Positions 1 through 12,400 are shown, numbered from the stretch's first letter. The stretch: DNA of 64,000 nucleotides from Euwallacea fornicatus (GCF_040115645.1 NW_027096023.1:186001-250000); one strand, 5' to 3'. Translations and numbers: made by a program. Notes: generated by a model from the sequence alone, not told the origin.

Positions 1-307
1 CGACAAATGATGTTCAAATTTCGTCAGCAATGGCTCAAATGAATAAGCTCGACTTGCTGTTTAATATAACTTACACAGTTTAGTGGCATGTTGTTGCGTT
101 TTCGAGATAAACAGTAATTTCTTTGCTCAAACTCACATATTTTGTGACCTTTCAAACTTTGAAAATTAATAACTTCAACAAATGATGTTCCAATTTCGTC
201 AGCAATGGCTCAAATGAATAAGCTCGACTTGCTGTTTAATATAACTTACACAGTTTAGTGGCATGTTGTTGCGTTTTCGAGATAAACAGTAATTTCTTTG
301 CTCAAAC

Positions 308-340
308 TCACATATTTTGTGACTTTTCAAACTTTGAAAA
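308..340. other. Twin adjacent dyads in the monomer (example copy)
   Basis: Two inverted repeats lie side by side at monomer positions 133-147 and 149-165. The first is TCACA-TATTT-TGTGA (308-322). The second is TTTTCAAA-C-TTTGAAAA (324-340), with perfect 8-bp arms around one base. The common C-to-T change (AAACTTTG to AAATTTTG) falls exactly on the centre base and keeps the dyad. Other variants weaken it: CTTTCAAA costs the outermost pair, and GAACATT shortens the arm. TGCGAC breaks the first dyad. A protein-binding or hairpin role is possible but unproven. Confidence 0.6.
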
Positions 341-350
341 TTAATAACTT

Positions 351-525
351 CGACAAATGATGTTCAAATTTCGTCAGCAATGGCTCAAATGAATAAGCTC
401 GACTTGCTGTTTAATATAACTTACACAGTTTAGTGGCATGTTGTTGCGTTTTCGAGATAAACAGTAATTTCTTTGCTCAAACTCACATATTTTGTGACTT
501 TTCAAACTTTGAAAATTAATAACTT
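351..525 (+). repeat. Type A monomer (reference copy)
   Basis: This exact 175-bp copy is taken as the type A reference. Diagnostic bases are CTGTTTAATATAAC at monomer positions 57-70, CACAGTTTAGTGGCATG at 74-90, and GCGTTTTCGAGATAAACAG around 96-114. Type A is the most common subtype. It carries sub-variants TTCCAATTT, GTGTCATG, GGCTTG, GCGGTTTCG and TGCGAC that mark different stretches of the array. The blocks at positions 24-52 and 114-143 vary little among subtypes. Three TaqI sites (TCGA) per monomer are expected from the sequence: at the start junction, near 49 and near 102. Confidence 0.93.
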
Positions 526-883
526 CGACAAATGATGTTCAAATTTCGTCAGCAATGGCTCAAATGAATAAGCTCGACTTGCTCCTTAATATTACTTACA
601 CGGTTTAGTTGCATATTGTTGCGTTTTCGAGATAAACAGTAATTTCTTTGCTCAAACTCACATATTTTGTGACTTTTCAAACTTTGAAAATTCATAACTT
701 CGACAAATGATGTTCCAATTTCGTCAGCAATGGCTCAAATGAATAAGCTCGACTTGCTGTTTAATATAACTTACACAGTTTAGTGTCATGTTGTTGCGTT
801 TTCGAGATAAACAGTAATTTCTTTGCTCAAACTCACATATTTTGTGACCTTTCAAACTTTGAAAATTCATAACTTCGACAAAT

Positions 884-885
884 GG
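884..885. other. Private 1-bp insertion (AATGGATG)
   Basis: The monomer at 876 reads AATGGATGTT where all others read AATGATGTT, making it 176 bp. This is the only insertion I found in 64 kb. It shifts the minus-strand frame past the usual stops and creates a chance open frame of 60 codons at 724-906, starting with TTG. A sequencing or assembly error cannot be excluded. Confidence 0.9.
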
Positions 886-1576
886 ATGTTCAAATTTCGT
901 CAGCAATGGCTCAAATGAATAAGCTCGACTTGCTGTTTAATATAACTTACACAGTTTAGTGGCATGTTGTTGCGTTTTCGAGATAAACAGTAATTTCTTT
1001 GCTCAAACTCACATATTTTGTGACTTTTCAAATTTTGAAAATTAATAACTTCGACAAATGATGTTCAAATTTCGTCAGCAATGGCTCAAATGAATAAGCT
1101 CGACTTGCTCTTTAATATCACTTACACAGTTTAGTGGCATGTTGTTGCGTTTTCGAGATAAACAGTAATTTCTTTGCTCAAACTCACATATTTTGTGACC
1201 TTTCAAACTTTGAAAATTCATAACTTCGACAAATGATGTTCCAATTTCGTCAGCAATGGCTCAAATGAATAAGCTCGACTTGCTGTTTAATATAACTTAC
1301 ACAGTTTAGTGGCATGTTGTTGCGTTTTCGAGATAAACAGTAATTTCTTTGCTCAAACTCACATATTTTATGACTTTTCAAACTTTGAAAATTAATAACT
1401 TCGACAAATGATGTTCAAATTTCGTCAGCAATGGCTCAAATGAATAAGCTCGACTTGCTGTTTAATATAACTTACACAGTTTAGTGGCATGTTGTTGCGT
1501 TTTCGAGATAAACAGTAATTTCTTTGCTCAAACTCACATATTTTGTGACTTTTCAAACTTTGAAAATTAATAACTT

Positions 1577-1751
1577 CGACAAATGATGTTCAAATTTCGT
1601 CAGCAATGGCTCAAATGAATAAGCTCGACTTGCTCCTTAATATTACTTACACGGTTTAGTTGCATATTGTTGCGTTTTCGAGATAAACAGTAATTTCTTT
1701 GCTCAAACTCACATATTTTGTGACTTTTCAAACTTTGAAAATTCATAACTT
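1577..1751 (+). repeat. Type C monomer (reference copy)
   Basis: Type C is defined by linked changes over about 35 bp: CTCCTTAATATTAC, then CACGGTTTAGTTGCATATTG, where A has CTGTTTAATATAAC and CACAGTTTAGTGGCATGTTG. The variable zone contains the 8-bp palindrome TAATATTA. Type C is scattered in the first 20 kb and makes up 14 of the 37 monomers in the 6,470-bp unit at 21.3-27.8 kb. Sub-variants include GTATAAG (gtataag for gaataag), AATAATCTC, CGATGAC, AAGCTTG and TACATGG. Confidence 0.92.
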
Positions 1752-2626
1752 CGACAAATGATGTTCCAATTTCGTCAGCAATGGCTCAAATGAATAAGCT
1801 CGACTTGCTGTTTAATATAACTTACACAGTTTAGTGTCATGTTGTTGCGTTTTCGAGATAAACAGTAATTTCTTTGCTCAAACTCACATATTTTGTGACC
1901 TTTCAAACTTTGAAAATTAATAACTTCGACAAATGATGTTCCAATTTCGTCAGCAATGGCTCAAATGAATAAGCTCGACTTGCTGTTTAATATAACTTAC
2001 ACAGTTTAGTGTCATGTTGTTGCGTTTTCGAGATAAACAGTAATTTCTTTGCTCAAACTCACATATTTTGTGATCTTTCAAACTTTGAAAATTAATAACT
2101 TCGACAAATGATGTTCCAATTTCGTCAGCAATGGCTCAAATGAATAAGCTCGACTTGCTGTTTAATATAACTTACACAGTTTAGTGTCATGTTGTTGCGT
2201 TTTCGAGATAAACAGTAATTTCTTTGCTCAAACTCACATATTTTGTGACCTTTCAAACTTTGAAAATTAATAACTTCGACAAATGATGTTCCAATTTCGT
2301 CAGCAATGGCTCAAATGAATAAGCCCGACTTGCTCTTTAATATCACTTACACAGTTTAGTGGCATGTTATTGCGTTTTCGAGATAAACAGTAATTTCTTT
2401 GCTCAAACTCACATATTTTGTGACCTTTCAAACTTTGAAAATTAATAACTTCGACAAATGATGTTCCAATTTCGTCAGCAATGGCTCAAATGAATAAGCT
2501 CGACTTGCTGTTTAATATAACTTACACAGTTTAGTGTCATGTTGTTGCGTTTTCGAGATAAACAGTAATTTCTTTGCTCAAACTCACATATTTTGTGACC
2601 TTTCAAACTTTGAAAATTAATAACTT

Positions 2627-2801
2627 CGACAAATGATGTTCCAATTTCGTCAGCAATGGCTCAAATGAATAAGCTCGACTTGCTCTTTAATATCACTTAC
2701 ACAGTTTAGTGGCATGTTATTGCGTTTTCGAGATAAACAGTAATTTCTTTGCTCAAACTCACATATTTTGTGACTTTTCAAACTTTGAAAATTAATAACT
2801 T
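2627..2801 (+). repeat. Type B monomer (reference copy)
   Basis: Type B differs from A by CTCTTTAATATCAC in the variable zone, usually with TTCCAATTT near the start and often GTTATTGCG where A has GTTGTTGCG. It keeps the full CACAGTTTAG and so is 175 bp long. B monomers are frequent from 2.3 to 12 kb, recur in the 16-20 kb zone with TGTGGCTTTT, and reappear near 57.9-63.8 kb. Most of the late copies carry a GGGATATTG end that resembles type D. Confidence 0.9.
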
Positions 2802-3676
2802 CGACAAATGATGTTCAAATTTCGTCAGCAATGGCTCAAATGAATAAGCTCGACTTGCTGTTTAATATAACTTACACAGTTTAGTGGCATGTTGTTGCGT
2901 TTTCGAGATAAACAGTAATTTCTTTGCTCAAACTCACATATTTTGTGACCTTTCAAACTTTGAAAATTAATAACTTCAACAAATGATGTTCCAATTTCGT
3001 CAGCAATGGCTCAAATGAATAAGCTCGACTTGCTCTTTAATATCACTTACACAGTTTAGTGGCATGTTATTGCGTTTTCGAGATAAACAGTAATTTCTTT
3101 GCTCAAACTCACATATTTTGTGACCTTTCAAACTTTGAAAATTAATAACTTCGACAAATGATGTTCAAATTTCGTCAGCAATGGCTCAAATGAATAAGCT
3201 CGACTTGCTGTTTAATATAACTTACACAGTTTAGTGGCATGTTGTTGCGTTTTCGAGATAAACAGTAATTTCTTTGCTCAAACTCACATATTTTGTGACC
3301 TTTCAAACTTTGAAAATTAATAACTTCAACAAATGATGTTCCAATTTCGTCAGCAATGGCTCAAATGAATAAGCTCGACTTGCTCTTTAATATCACTTAC
3401 ACAGTTTAGTGGCATGTTATTGCGTTTTCGAGATAAACAGTAATTTCTTTGCTCAAACTCACATATTTTGTGACCTTTCAAACTTTGAAAATTAATAACT
3501 TCGACAAATGATGTTCAAATTTCGTCAGCAATGGCTCAAATGAATAAGCTCGACTTGCTGTTTAATATAACTTACACAGTTTAGTGGCATGTTGTTGCGT
3601 TTTCGAGATAAACAGTAATTTCTTTGCTCAAACTCACATATTTTGTGACCTTTCAAACTTTGAAAATTAATAACTT
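2802..3676. repeat. Dimeric A-B repeat, 350-bp period
   Basis: Type A (TTCAAATTT) and type B (TTCCAATTT, GTTATTG) monomers alternate with a 350-bp period: 2802 A, 2977 B, 3152 A, 3327 B, 3502 A. Both B copies start CAACAAATG instead of CGACAAATG, at 2977 and 3327. I saw no mismatch between 2802-3326 and 3152-3676. This is a clear two-monomer HOR of about 2.5 copies. Confidence 0.88.
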
Positions 3677-5000
3677 CGACAAATGATGTTCCAATTTCGT
3701 CAGCAATGGCTCAAATGAATAAGCTCGACTTGCTGTTTAATATAACTTACACAGTTTAGTGGCATGTTGTTGCGTTTTCGAGATAAACAGTAATTTCTTT
3801 GCTCAAACTCACATATTTTGTGACTTTTCAAATTTTGAAAATTCATAACTTCGACACATGATGTTCCAATTTCGTCAGCAATGGCTCAAATGAATAAGCT
3901 CGACTTGCTGTTTAATATAACTTACACAGTTTAGTGTCATGTTGTTGCGTTTTCGAGATAAACAGTAATTTCTTTGCTCAAACTCACATATTTTGTGACC
4001 TTTCAAACTTTGAAAATTAATAACTTCGACAAATGATGTTCCAATTTCGTCAGCAATGGCTCAAATGAATAAGCTCGACTTGCTGTTTAATATAACTTAC
4101 ACAGTTTAGTGTCATGTTGTTGCGTTTTCGAGATAAACAGTAATTTCTTTGCTCAAACTCACATATTTTGTGATCTTTCAAACTTTGAAAATTAATAACT
4201 TCGACAAATGATGTTCCAATTTCGTCAGCAATGGCTCAAATGAATAAGCTCGACTTGCTGTTTAATATAACTTACACAGTTTAGTGTCATGTTGTTGCGT
4301 TTTCGAGATAAACAGTAATTTCTTTGCTCAAACTCACATATTTTGTGACCTTTCAAACTTTGAAAATTAATAACTTCGACAAATGATGTTCCAATTTCGT
4401 CAGCAATGGCTCAAATGAATAAGCCCGACTTGCTCTTTAATATCACTTACACAGTTTAGTGGCATGTTATTGCGTTTTCGAGATAAACAGTAATTTCTTT
4501 GCTCAAACTCACATATTTTGTGACCTTTCAAACTTTGAAAATTAATAACTTCGACAAATGATGTTCCAATTTCGTCAGCAATGGCTCAAATGAATAAGCT
4601 CGACTTGCTGTTTAATATAACTTACACAGTTTAGTGTCATGTTGTTGCGTTTTCGAGATAAACAGTAATTTCTTTGCTCAAACTCACATATTTTGTGACC
4701 TTTCAAACTTTGAAAATTAATAACTTCGACAAATGATGTTCCAATTTCGTCAGCAATGGCTCAAATGAATAAGCTCGACTTGCTCTTTAATATCACTTAC
4801 ACAGTTTAGTGGCATGTTATTGCGTTTTCGAGATAAACAGTAATTTCTTTGCTCAAACTCACATATTTTGTGACCTTTCAAACTTTGAAAATTAATAACT
4901 TCGACAAATGATGTTCCAATTTCGTCAGCAATGGCTCAAATGAATAAGCTCGACTTGCTGTTTAATATAACTTACACAGTTTAGTGGCATGTTGTTGCGG

Positions 5001-5017
5001 TTTCGAGATAAACAGGA
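5001..5017 (+). other. CENP-B-box-like motif (best-matching variant, example copy)
   Basis: TTTCGAGATAAACAGGA aligns with the mammalian CENP-B box core (nTTCGnnnnAnnCGGGn) at 8 of 9 core positions. The majority monomer, with CAGTA, matches 7 of 9, and the GAGACAAAGAGT variant 6 of 9. The 8-of-9 form recurs at 5876, 6751, 7626, 8676, 10951, 12351, 15851 and 54323. A 7-of-9 match is expected by chance in roughly every second 175-bp monomer searched on both strands, so this is weak evidence. Confidence 0.3.
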
Positions 5018-6651
5018 ATTTCTTTGCTCAAACTCACATATTTTGTGACTTTTCAAACTTTGAAAATTAATAACTTCGACAAATGATGTTCAAATTTCGT
5101 CAGCAATGGCTCAAATGAATAAGCTCGACTTGCTCCTTAATATTACTTACACGGTTTAGTTGCATATTGTTGCGTTTTCGAGATAAACAGTAATTTCTTT
5201 GCTCAAACTCACATATTTTGTGACCTTTCAAACTTTGAAAATTAATAACTTCGACAAATGATGTTCCAATTTCGTCAGCAATGGCTCAAATGAATAAGCT
5301 CGACTTGCTGTTTAATATAACTTACACAGTTTAGTGGCATGTTGTTGCGTTTTCGAGATAAACAGTAATTTCTTTGCTCACACTCACATATTTTGTGACC
5401 TTTCAAATTTTGAAAATTAATAACTTCGACAAATGATGTTCAAACTTCGTCAGCAATGGCTCAAATGAATAAGCTCGACTTGCTGTTTAATATAACTTAC
5501 ACAGTTTAGTGGCATGTTGTTGCGTTTTCGAGATAAACAGTAATTTCTTTGCTCAAACTCACATATTTTGTGACTTTTCAAACTTTGAAAATTAATAACT
5601 TCGACAAATGATGTTCCAATTTCGTCAGCAATGGCTCAAATGAATAAGCTCGACTTGCTCTTTAATATCACTTACACAGTTTAGTGGCATGTTATTGCGT
5701 TTTCGAGATAAACAGTAATTTCTTTGCTCAAACTCACATATTTTGTGACCTTTCAAACTTTGAAAATTAATAACTTCGACAAATGATGTTCAAATTTCGT
5801 CAGCAATGGCTCAAATGAATAAGCTCGACTTGCTCTTTAATATAACTTACACAGTTTAGTTGCATATTGTTGCGTTTTCGAGATAAACAGGAATTTCTTT
5901 GCTCAAACTCACATATTTTGTGACTTTTCAAACTTTGAAAATTAATAACTTCGACAAATGATGTTCCAATTTCGTCAGCAATGGCTCAAATGAATAAGCT
6001 CGACTTGCTCTTTAATATAACTTACACAGTTTAGTGGCATGTTGTTGCGTTTTCGAGATAAACAGTAATTTCTTTGCTCAAACTAACATATTTTGTGACT
6101 TTTCAAACTTTGAAAATTAATAACTTCGACAAATGATGTTCAAATTTCGTCAGCGATGGCTCAAATGAATAAGCTCGACTTGCTCCTTAATATTACTTAC
6201 ACGGTTTAGTTGCATATTGTTGCGTTTTCGAGATAAACAGTAATTTCTTTGCTCAAACTCACATATTTTGTGACCTTTCAAACTTTGAAAATTAATAACT
6301 TCGACAAATGATGTTCCAATTTCGTCAGCAATGGCTCAAATGAATAAGCTCGACTTGCTGTTTAATATAACTTACACAGTTTAGTGGCATGTTGTTGCGT
6401 TTTCGAGATAAACAGTAATTTCTTTGCTCAAACTCACATATTTTGTGACCTTTCAAATTTTGAAAATTAATAACTTCGACAAATGATGTTCAAACTTCGT
6501 CAGCAATGGCTCAAATGAATAAGCTCGACTTGCTGTTTAATATAACTTACACAGTTTAGTGGCATGTTGTTGCGTTTTCGAGATAAACAGTAATTTCTTT
6601 GCTCAAACTCACATATTTTGTGACTTTTCAAACTTTGAAAATTAATAACTT

Positions 6652-6826
6652 CGACAAATGATGTTCCAATTTCGTCAGCAATGGCTCAAATGAATAAGCT
6701 CGACTTGCTCTTTAATATCACTTACACAGTTTAGTGGCATGTTGTTGCGGTTTCGAGATAAACAGGAATTTCTTTGCTCAAACTCACATATTTTGTGACT
6801 TTTCAAACTTTGAAAATTAATAACTT
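6652..6826 (+). repeat. Chimeric B/A monomer at an unequal-exchange junction
   Basis: This monomer begins as type B (TTCCAATTT, CTCTTTAATATCAC) like the one at 5602, and ends like the A monomer at 4902 (GCGGTTTCG, CAGGAATTT). The switch must lie in 6720-6743, where both parents are identical. It is followed by a C monomer that matches 5077. The simplest reading is that the 1,750-bp duplication arose by misaligned exchange inside this monomer. Confidence 0.8.
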
Positions 6827-9451
6827 CGACAAATGATGTTCAAATTTCGTCAGCAATGGCTCAAATGAATAAGCTCGACTTGCTCCTTAATATTACTTAC
6901 ACGGTTTAGTTGCATATTGTTGCGTTTTCGAGATAAACAGTAATTTCTTTGCTCAAACTCACATATTTTGTGACCTTTCAAACTTTGAAAATTAATAACT
7001 TCGACAAATGATGTTCCAATTTCGTCAGCAATGGCTCAAATGAATAAGCTCGACTTGCTGTTTAATATAACTTACACAGTTTAGTGGCATGTTGTTGCGT
7101 TTTCGAGATAAACAGTAATTTCTTTGCTCAAACTCACATATTTTGTGACCTTTCAAATTTTGAAAATTAATAACTTCGACAAATGATGTTCAAACTTCGT
7201 CAGCAATGGCTCAAATGAATAAGCTCGACTTGCTGTTTAATATAACTTACACAGTTTAGTGGCATGTTGTTGCGTTTTCGAGATAAACAGTAATTTCTTT
7301 GCTCAAACTCACATATTTTGTGACTTTTCAAACTTTGAAAATTAATAACTTCGACAAATGATGTTCCAATTTCGTCAGCAATGGCTCAAATGAATAAGCT
7401 CGACTTGCTCTTTAATATCACTTACACAGTTTAGTGGCATGTTATTGCGTTTTCGAGATAAACAGTAATTTCTTTGCTCAAACTCACATATTTTGTGACC
7501 TTTCAAACTTTGAAAATTAATAACTTCGACAAATGATGTTCAAATTTCGTCAGCAATGGCTCAAATGAATAAGCTCGACTTGCTCTTTAATATAACTTAC
7601 ACAGTTTAGTTGCATATTGTTGCGTTTTCGAGATAAACAGGAATTTCTTTGCTCAAACTCACATATTTTGTGACTTTTCAAACTTTGAAAATTAATAACT
7701 TCGACAAATGATGTTCCAATTTCGTCAGCAATGGCTCAAATGAATAAGCTCGACTTGCTCTTTAATATAACTTACACAGTTTAGTGGCATGTTGTTGCGT
7801 TTTCGAGATAAACAGTAATTTCTTTGCTCAAACTAACATATTTTGTGACTTTTCAAACTTTGAAAATTAATAACTTCGACAAATGATGTTCAAATTTCGT
7901 CAGCGATGGCTCAAATGAATAAGCTCGACTTGCTCCTTAATATTACTTACACGGTTTAGTTGCATATTGTTGCGTTTTCGAGATAAACAGTAATTTCTTT
8001 GCTCAAACTCACATATTTTGTGACCTTTCAAACTTTGAAAATTAATAACTTCGACAAATGATGTTCCAATTTCGTCAGCAATGGCTCAAATGAATAAGCT
8101 CGACTTGCTGTTTAATATAACTTACACAGTTTAGTGGCATGTTGTTGCGTTTTCGAGATAAACAGTAATTTCTTTGCTCAAACTCACATATTTTGTGACC
8201 TTTCAAATTTTGAAAATTAATAACTTCGACAAATGATGTTCAAACTTCGTCAGCAATGGCTCAAATGAATAAGCTCGACTTGCTGTTTAATATAACTTAC
8301 ACAGTTTAGTGGCATGTTGTTGCGTTTTCGAGATAAACAGTAATTTCTTTGCTCAAACTCACATATTTTGTGACTTTTCAAACTTTGAAAATTAATAACT
8401 TCGACAAATGATGTTCCAATTTCGTCAGCAATGGCTCAAATGAATAAGCTCGACTTGCTCTTTAATATCACTTACACAGTTTAGTGGCATGTTATTGCGT
8501 TTTCGAGATAAACAGTAATTTCTTTGCTCAAACTCACATATTTTGTGACCTTTCAAACTTTGAAAATTAATAACTTCGACAAATGATGTTCAAATTTCGT
8601 CAGCAATGGCTCAAATGAATAAGCTCGACTTGCTCTTTAATATAACTTACACAGTTTAGTTGCATTTTGTTGCGTTTTCGAGATAAACAGGAATTTCTTT
8701 GCTCAAACTCACATATTTTGTGACTTTTCAAACTTTGAAAATTAATAACTTCGACAAATGATGTTCCAATTTCGTCAGCAATGGCTCAAATGAATAAGCT
8801 CGACTTGCTCTTTAATATAACTTACACAGTTTAGTGGCATGTTGTTGCGTTTTCGAGATAAACAGTAATTTCTTTGCTCAAACTAACATATTTTGTGACT
8901 TTTCAAACTTTGAAAATTAATAACTTCGACAAATGATGTTCAAATTTCGTCAGCGATGGCTCAAATGAATAAGCTCGACTTGCTCCTTAATATTACTTAC
9001 ACGGTTTAGTTGCATATTGTTGCGTTTTCGAGATAAACAGTAATTTCTTTGCTCAAACTCACATATTTTGTGACTTTTCAAACTTTGAAAATTAATAACT
9101 TCGACAAATGATGTTCAAATTTCGTCAGCAATGTCTCAAATGAATAAGCTCGACTTGCTGTTTAATATAACTTACACAGTTTAGTGGCATGTTGTTGCGT
9201 TTTCGAGATAAACAGTAATTTCTTTGCTCAAACTCACATATTTTGTGACCTTTCAAATTTTGAAAATTAATAACTTCGACAAATGATGTTCAAACTTCGT
9301 CAGCAATGGCTCAAATGAATAAGCTCGACTTGCTGTTTAATATAACTTACACAGTTTAGTGGCATGTTGTTGCGTTTTCGAGATAAACAGTAATTTCTTT
9401 GCTCAAACTCACATATTTTGTGACTTTTCAAACTTTGAAAATTAATAACTT

Positions 9452-12400
9452 CGACAAATGATGTTCAAATTTCGTCAGCAATGGCTCAAATGAATAAGCT
9501 CGACTTGCTGTTTAATATAACATACACAGTTTAGTGGCATGTTGTTGCGTTTTCGAGATAAACAGTAATTTCTTTGCTCAAACTAACATATTTTGTGACT
9601 TTTCAAATTTTGAAAATTAATAACTTCGACAAATGATGTTCCAATTTCGTCAGCAATGGCTCAAATGAATAAGCTCGACTTGCTCTTTAATATCACTTAC
9701 ACAGTTTAGTGGCATGTTGTTGCGTTTTCGAGATAAACAGTAATTTCTTTGCTCAAACTCACATATTTTGTGACCTTTCAAACTTTGAAAATTAATAACT
9801 TCGACAAATGATGTTCCAATTTCGTCAGCAATGGCTCAAATGAATAAGCTCGACTTGCTGTTTAATATAACATACACAGTTTAGTGGCATGTTGTTGCGT
9901 TTTCGAGATAAACAGTAATTTCTTTGCTCAAACTCACATATTTTGTGACTTTTCAAACTTTGAAAATTAATAACTTCGACAAATGATGTTCAAATTTCGT
10001 CAGCAATGGCTCAAATGAATAAGCTCGACTTGCTGTTTAATATAACATACACGGTTTAGTGGCATGTTGTTGCGTTTTCGAGATAAACAGTAATTTCTTT
10101 GCTCAAACTCACATATTTTGTGACTTTTCAAATTTTGAAAATTAATAACTTCGACAAATGATGTTCAAATTTCGTCAGCGATGGCTCAAATGAATAAGCT
10201 CGACTTGCTCCTTAATATTACTTACACGGTTTAGTTGCATATTGTTGCGTTTTCGAGATAAACAGTAATTTCTTTGCTCAAACTCACATATTTTGTGACC
10301 TTTCAAACTTTGTAAATTAATAACTTCGACAAATGATGTTCCAATTTCGTCAGCAATGGCTCAAATGAATAAGCTCGACTTGCTCTTTAATATCACTTAC
10401 ACAGTTTAGTGGCATGTTGTTGCGTTTTCGAGATAAACAGTAATTTCTTTGCTCAAACTCACATATTTTGTGACCTTTCAAACTTTGAAAATTAATAACT
10501 TCGACAAATGATGTTCCAATTTCGTCAGCAATGGCTCAAATGAATAAGCTCGACTTGCTCTTTAATATCACTTACACAGTTTAGTGGCATGTTGTTGCGT
10601 TTTCGAGATAAACAGTAATTTCTTTGCTCAAACTCACATATTTTGTGACCTTTCAAACTTTGAAAATTAATAACTTCGACAAATGATGTTCAAATTTCGT
10701 CAGCAATGGCTCAAATGAATAAGCTCGACTTGCTGTTTAATATAACTTACACAGTTTAGTGGCATGTTGTTGCGTTTTCGAGATAAACAGTAATTTCTTT
10801 GCTCAAACTCACATATTTTGTGACTTTTCAAACTTTGAAAATTCATAACTTCGACAAATGATGTTCAAATTTCGTCAGCAATGGCTCAAATGAATAAGCT
10901 CGACTTGCTGTTTAATATAACTTACACAGTTTAGTGGCATGTTGTTGCGGTTTCGAGATAAACAGGAATTTCTTTGCTCAAACTCACATATTTTGTGACT
11001 TTTCAAACTTTGAAAATTAATAACTTCGACAAATGATGTTCAAATTTCGTCAGCAATGGCTCAAATGAATAAGCTCGACTTGCTCCTTAATATTACTTAC
11101 ACGGTTTAGTTGCATATTGTTGCGTTTTCGAGATAAACAGTAATTTCTTTGCTCAAACTCACATATTTTGTGACCTTTCAAACTTTGAAAATTAATAACT
11201 TCGACAAATGATGTTCCAATTTCGTCAGCAATGGCTCAAATGAATAAGCTCGACTTGCTCTTTAATATCACTTACACAGTTTAGTGGCATGTTATTGCGT
11301 TTTCGAGATAAACAGTAATTTCTTTGCTCAAACTCACATATTTTGTGACCTTTCAAACTTTGAAAATTAATAACTTCGACAAATGATGTTCCAATTTCGT
11401 CAGCAATGGCTCAAATGAATAAGCTCGACTTGCTGTTTAATATAACTTACACAGTTTAGTGGCATGTTGTTGCGTTTTCGAGATAAACAGTAATTTCTTT
11501 GCTCAAACTCACATATTTTGTGACCTTTCAAACTTTGAAAATTAATAACTTCGACAAATGATGTTCAAATTTCGTCAGCAATGGCTCAAATGAATAAGCT
11601 CGACTTGCTGTTTAATATAACTTACACAGTTTAGTGTCATGTTGTTGCGTTTTCGAGATAAACAGTAATTTCTTTGCTCAAACTCACATATTTTGTGACT
11701 TTTCAAACTTTGAAAATTAATAACTTCGACAAATGATGTTCAAATTTCGTCAGCAATGTCTCAAATGAATAAGCTCGACTTGCTGTTTAATATAACTTAC
11801 ACAGTTTAGTGGCATGTTGTTGCGTTTTCGAGATAAACAGTAATTTCTTTGCTCAAACTCACATATTTTGTGACTTTTCAAACTTTGAAAATTCATAACT
11901 TCGACAAATGATGTTCAAATTTCGTCAGCAATGGCTAAAATGAATAAGCTCGACTTGCTCTTTAATATCACTTACACAGTTTAGTGGCATGTTATTGCGT
12001 TTTCGAGATAAACAGTAATTTCTTTGCTCAAACTCACATATTTTGTGACCTTTCAAACTTTGAAAATTAATAACTTCGACAAATGATGTTCAAATTTCGT
12101 CAGCAATGGCTCAAATGAATAAGCTCGACTTGCTGTTTAATATAACTTACACAGTTTAGTTGCATATTGTTGCGTTTTCGAGATAAACAGTAATTTCTTT
12201 GCTCAAACTCACATATTTTGTGACCTTTCAAACTTTGAAAATTAATAACTTCGACAAATGATGTTCCAATTTCGTCAGCAATGGCTCAAATGAATAAGCT
12301 CGACTTGCTGTTTAATATAACTTACACAGTTTAGTGGCATGTTGTTGCGGTTTCGAGATAAACAGGAATTTCTTTGCTCAAACTCACATATTTTGTGACT

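Larger units (their letters stand above)
180..1919. repeat. Six-monomer repeat at the left end (1,051-bp offset)
   Basis: Bases 180-868 recur at 1231-1919 with an offset of 1,051 bp (six monomers plus the 1-bp insertion in the monomer at 876). One mismatch was found: TTTTGTGAC in the first copy against TTTTATGAC near 1370. Each copy runs A (TTCC), A, C, A (TTCC, GTGTCATG). Monomers 876 and 1052 lie between the copies. This fits an unequal-exchange duplication of a six-monomer segment. Confidence 0.85.
1734..4874. repeat. Twelve-monomer spaced duplication (2,100-bp offset)
   Basis: Bases 1734-2774 and 3834-4874 match over 1,041 bp with one mismatch (ACAAATG at 1757 against ACACATG at 3857). 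The pattern is three A monomers with GTGTCATG (one ending TGATCTTTC), a B monomer with AAGCCCGAC, another A and another B. The private AAGCCCGAC and TGATCTTTC variants occur in both copies, which supports one duplication event rather than convergence. The dimeric 350-bp repeats sit between the copies. Confidence 0.88.
4970..9451. repeat. Six-monomer HOR (1,050 bp) with a 10-monomer (1,750 bp) tandem duplication
   Basis: The unit order is C, A, A with TTCAAACTTCG, B with GTTATTG, an A/C hybrid with CAGGAATTT, and an A with ACTAACATA. Full units start at 5077, 6827 and 7877, and a degenerate one at 8927. The unit at 6127 is cut to four monomers. Bases 4970-6743 match 6720-8493 at an offset of 1,750 bp, with one mismatch found (CACTCACATA at 5381). 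Marker TTCAAACTTCG recurs near 5441, 6491, 7191, 8241 and 9291, at spacings of 1,050, 700, 1,050 and 1,050 bp. Confidence 0.88.

Noticed and set aside
724..906. A 60-codon open frame on the minus strand
   Set aside because: It starts with TTG and exists only because the private 1-bp insertion at 884-885 shifts the frame. It lies wholly inside satellite sequence. Neighbouring monomers stop early in the same phase, and because 175 is not a multiple of three, no frame can stay open across monomers.
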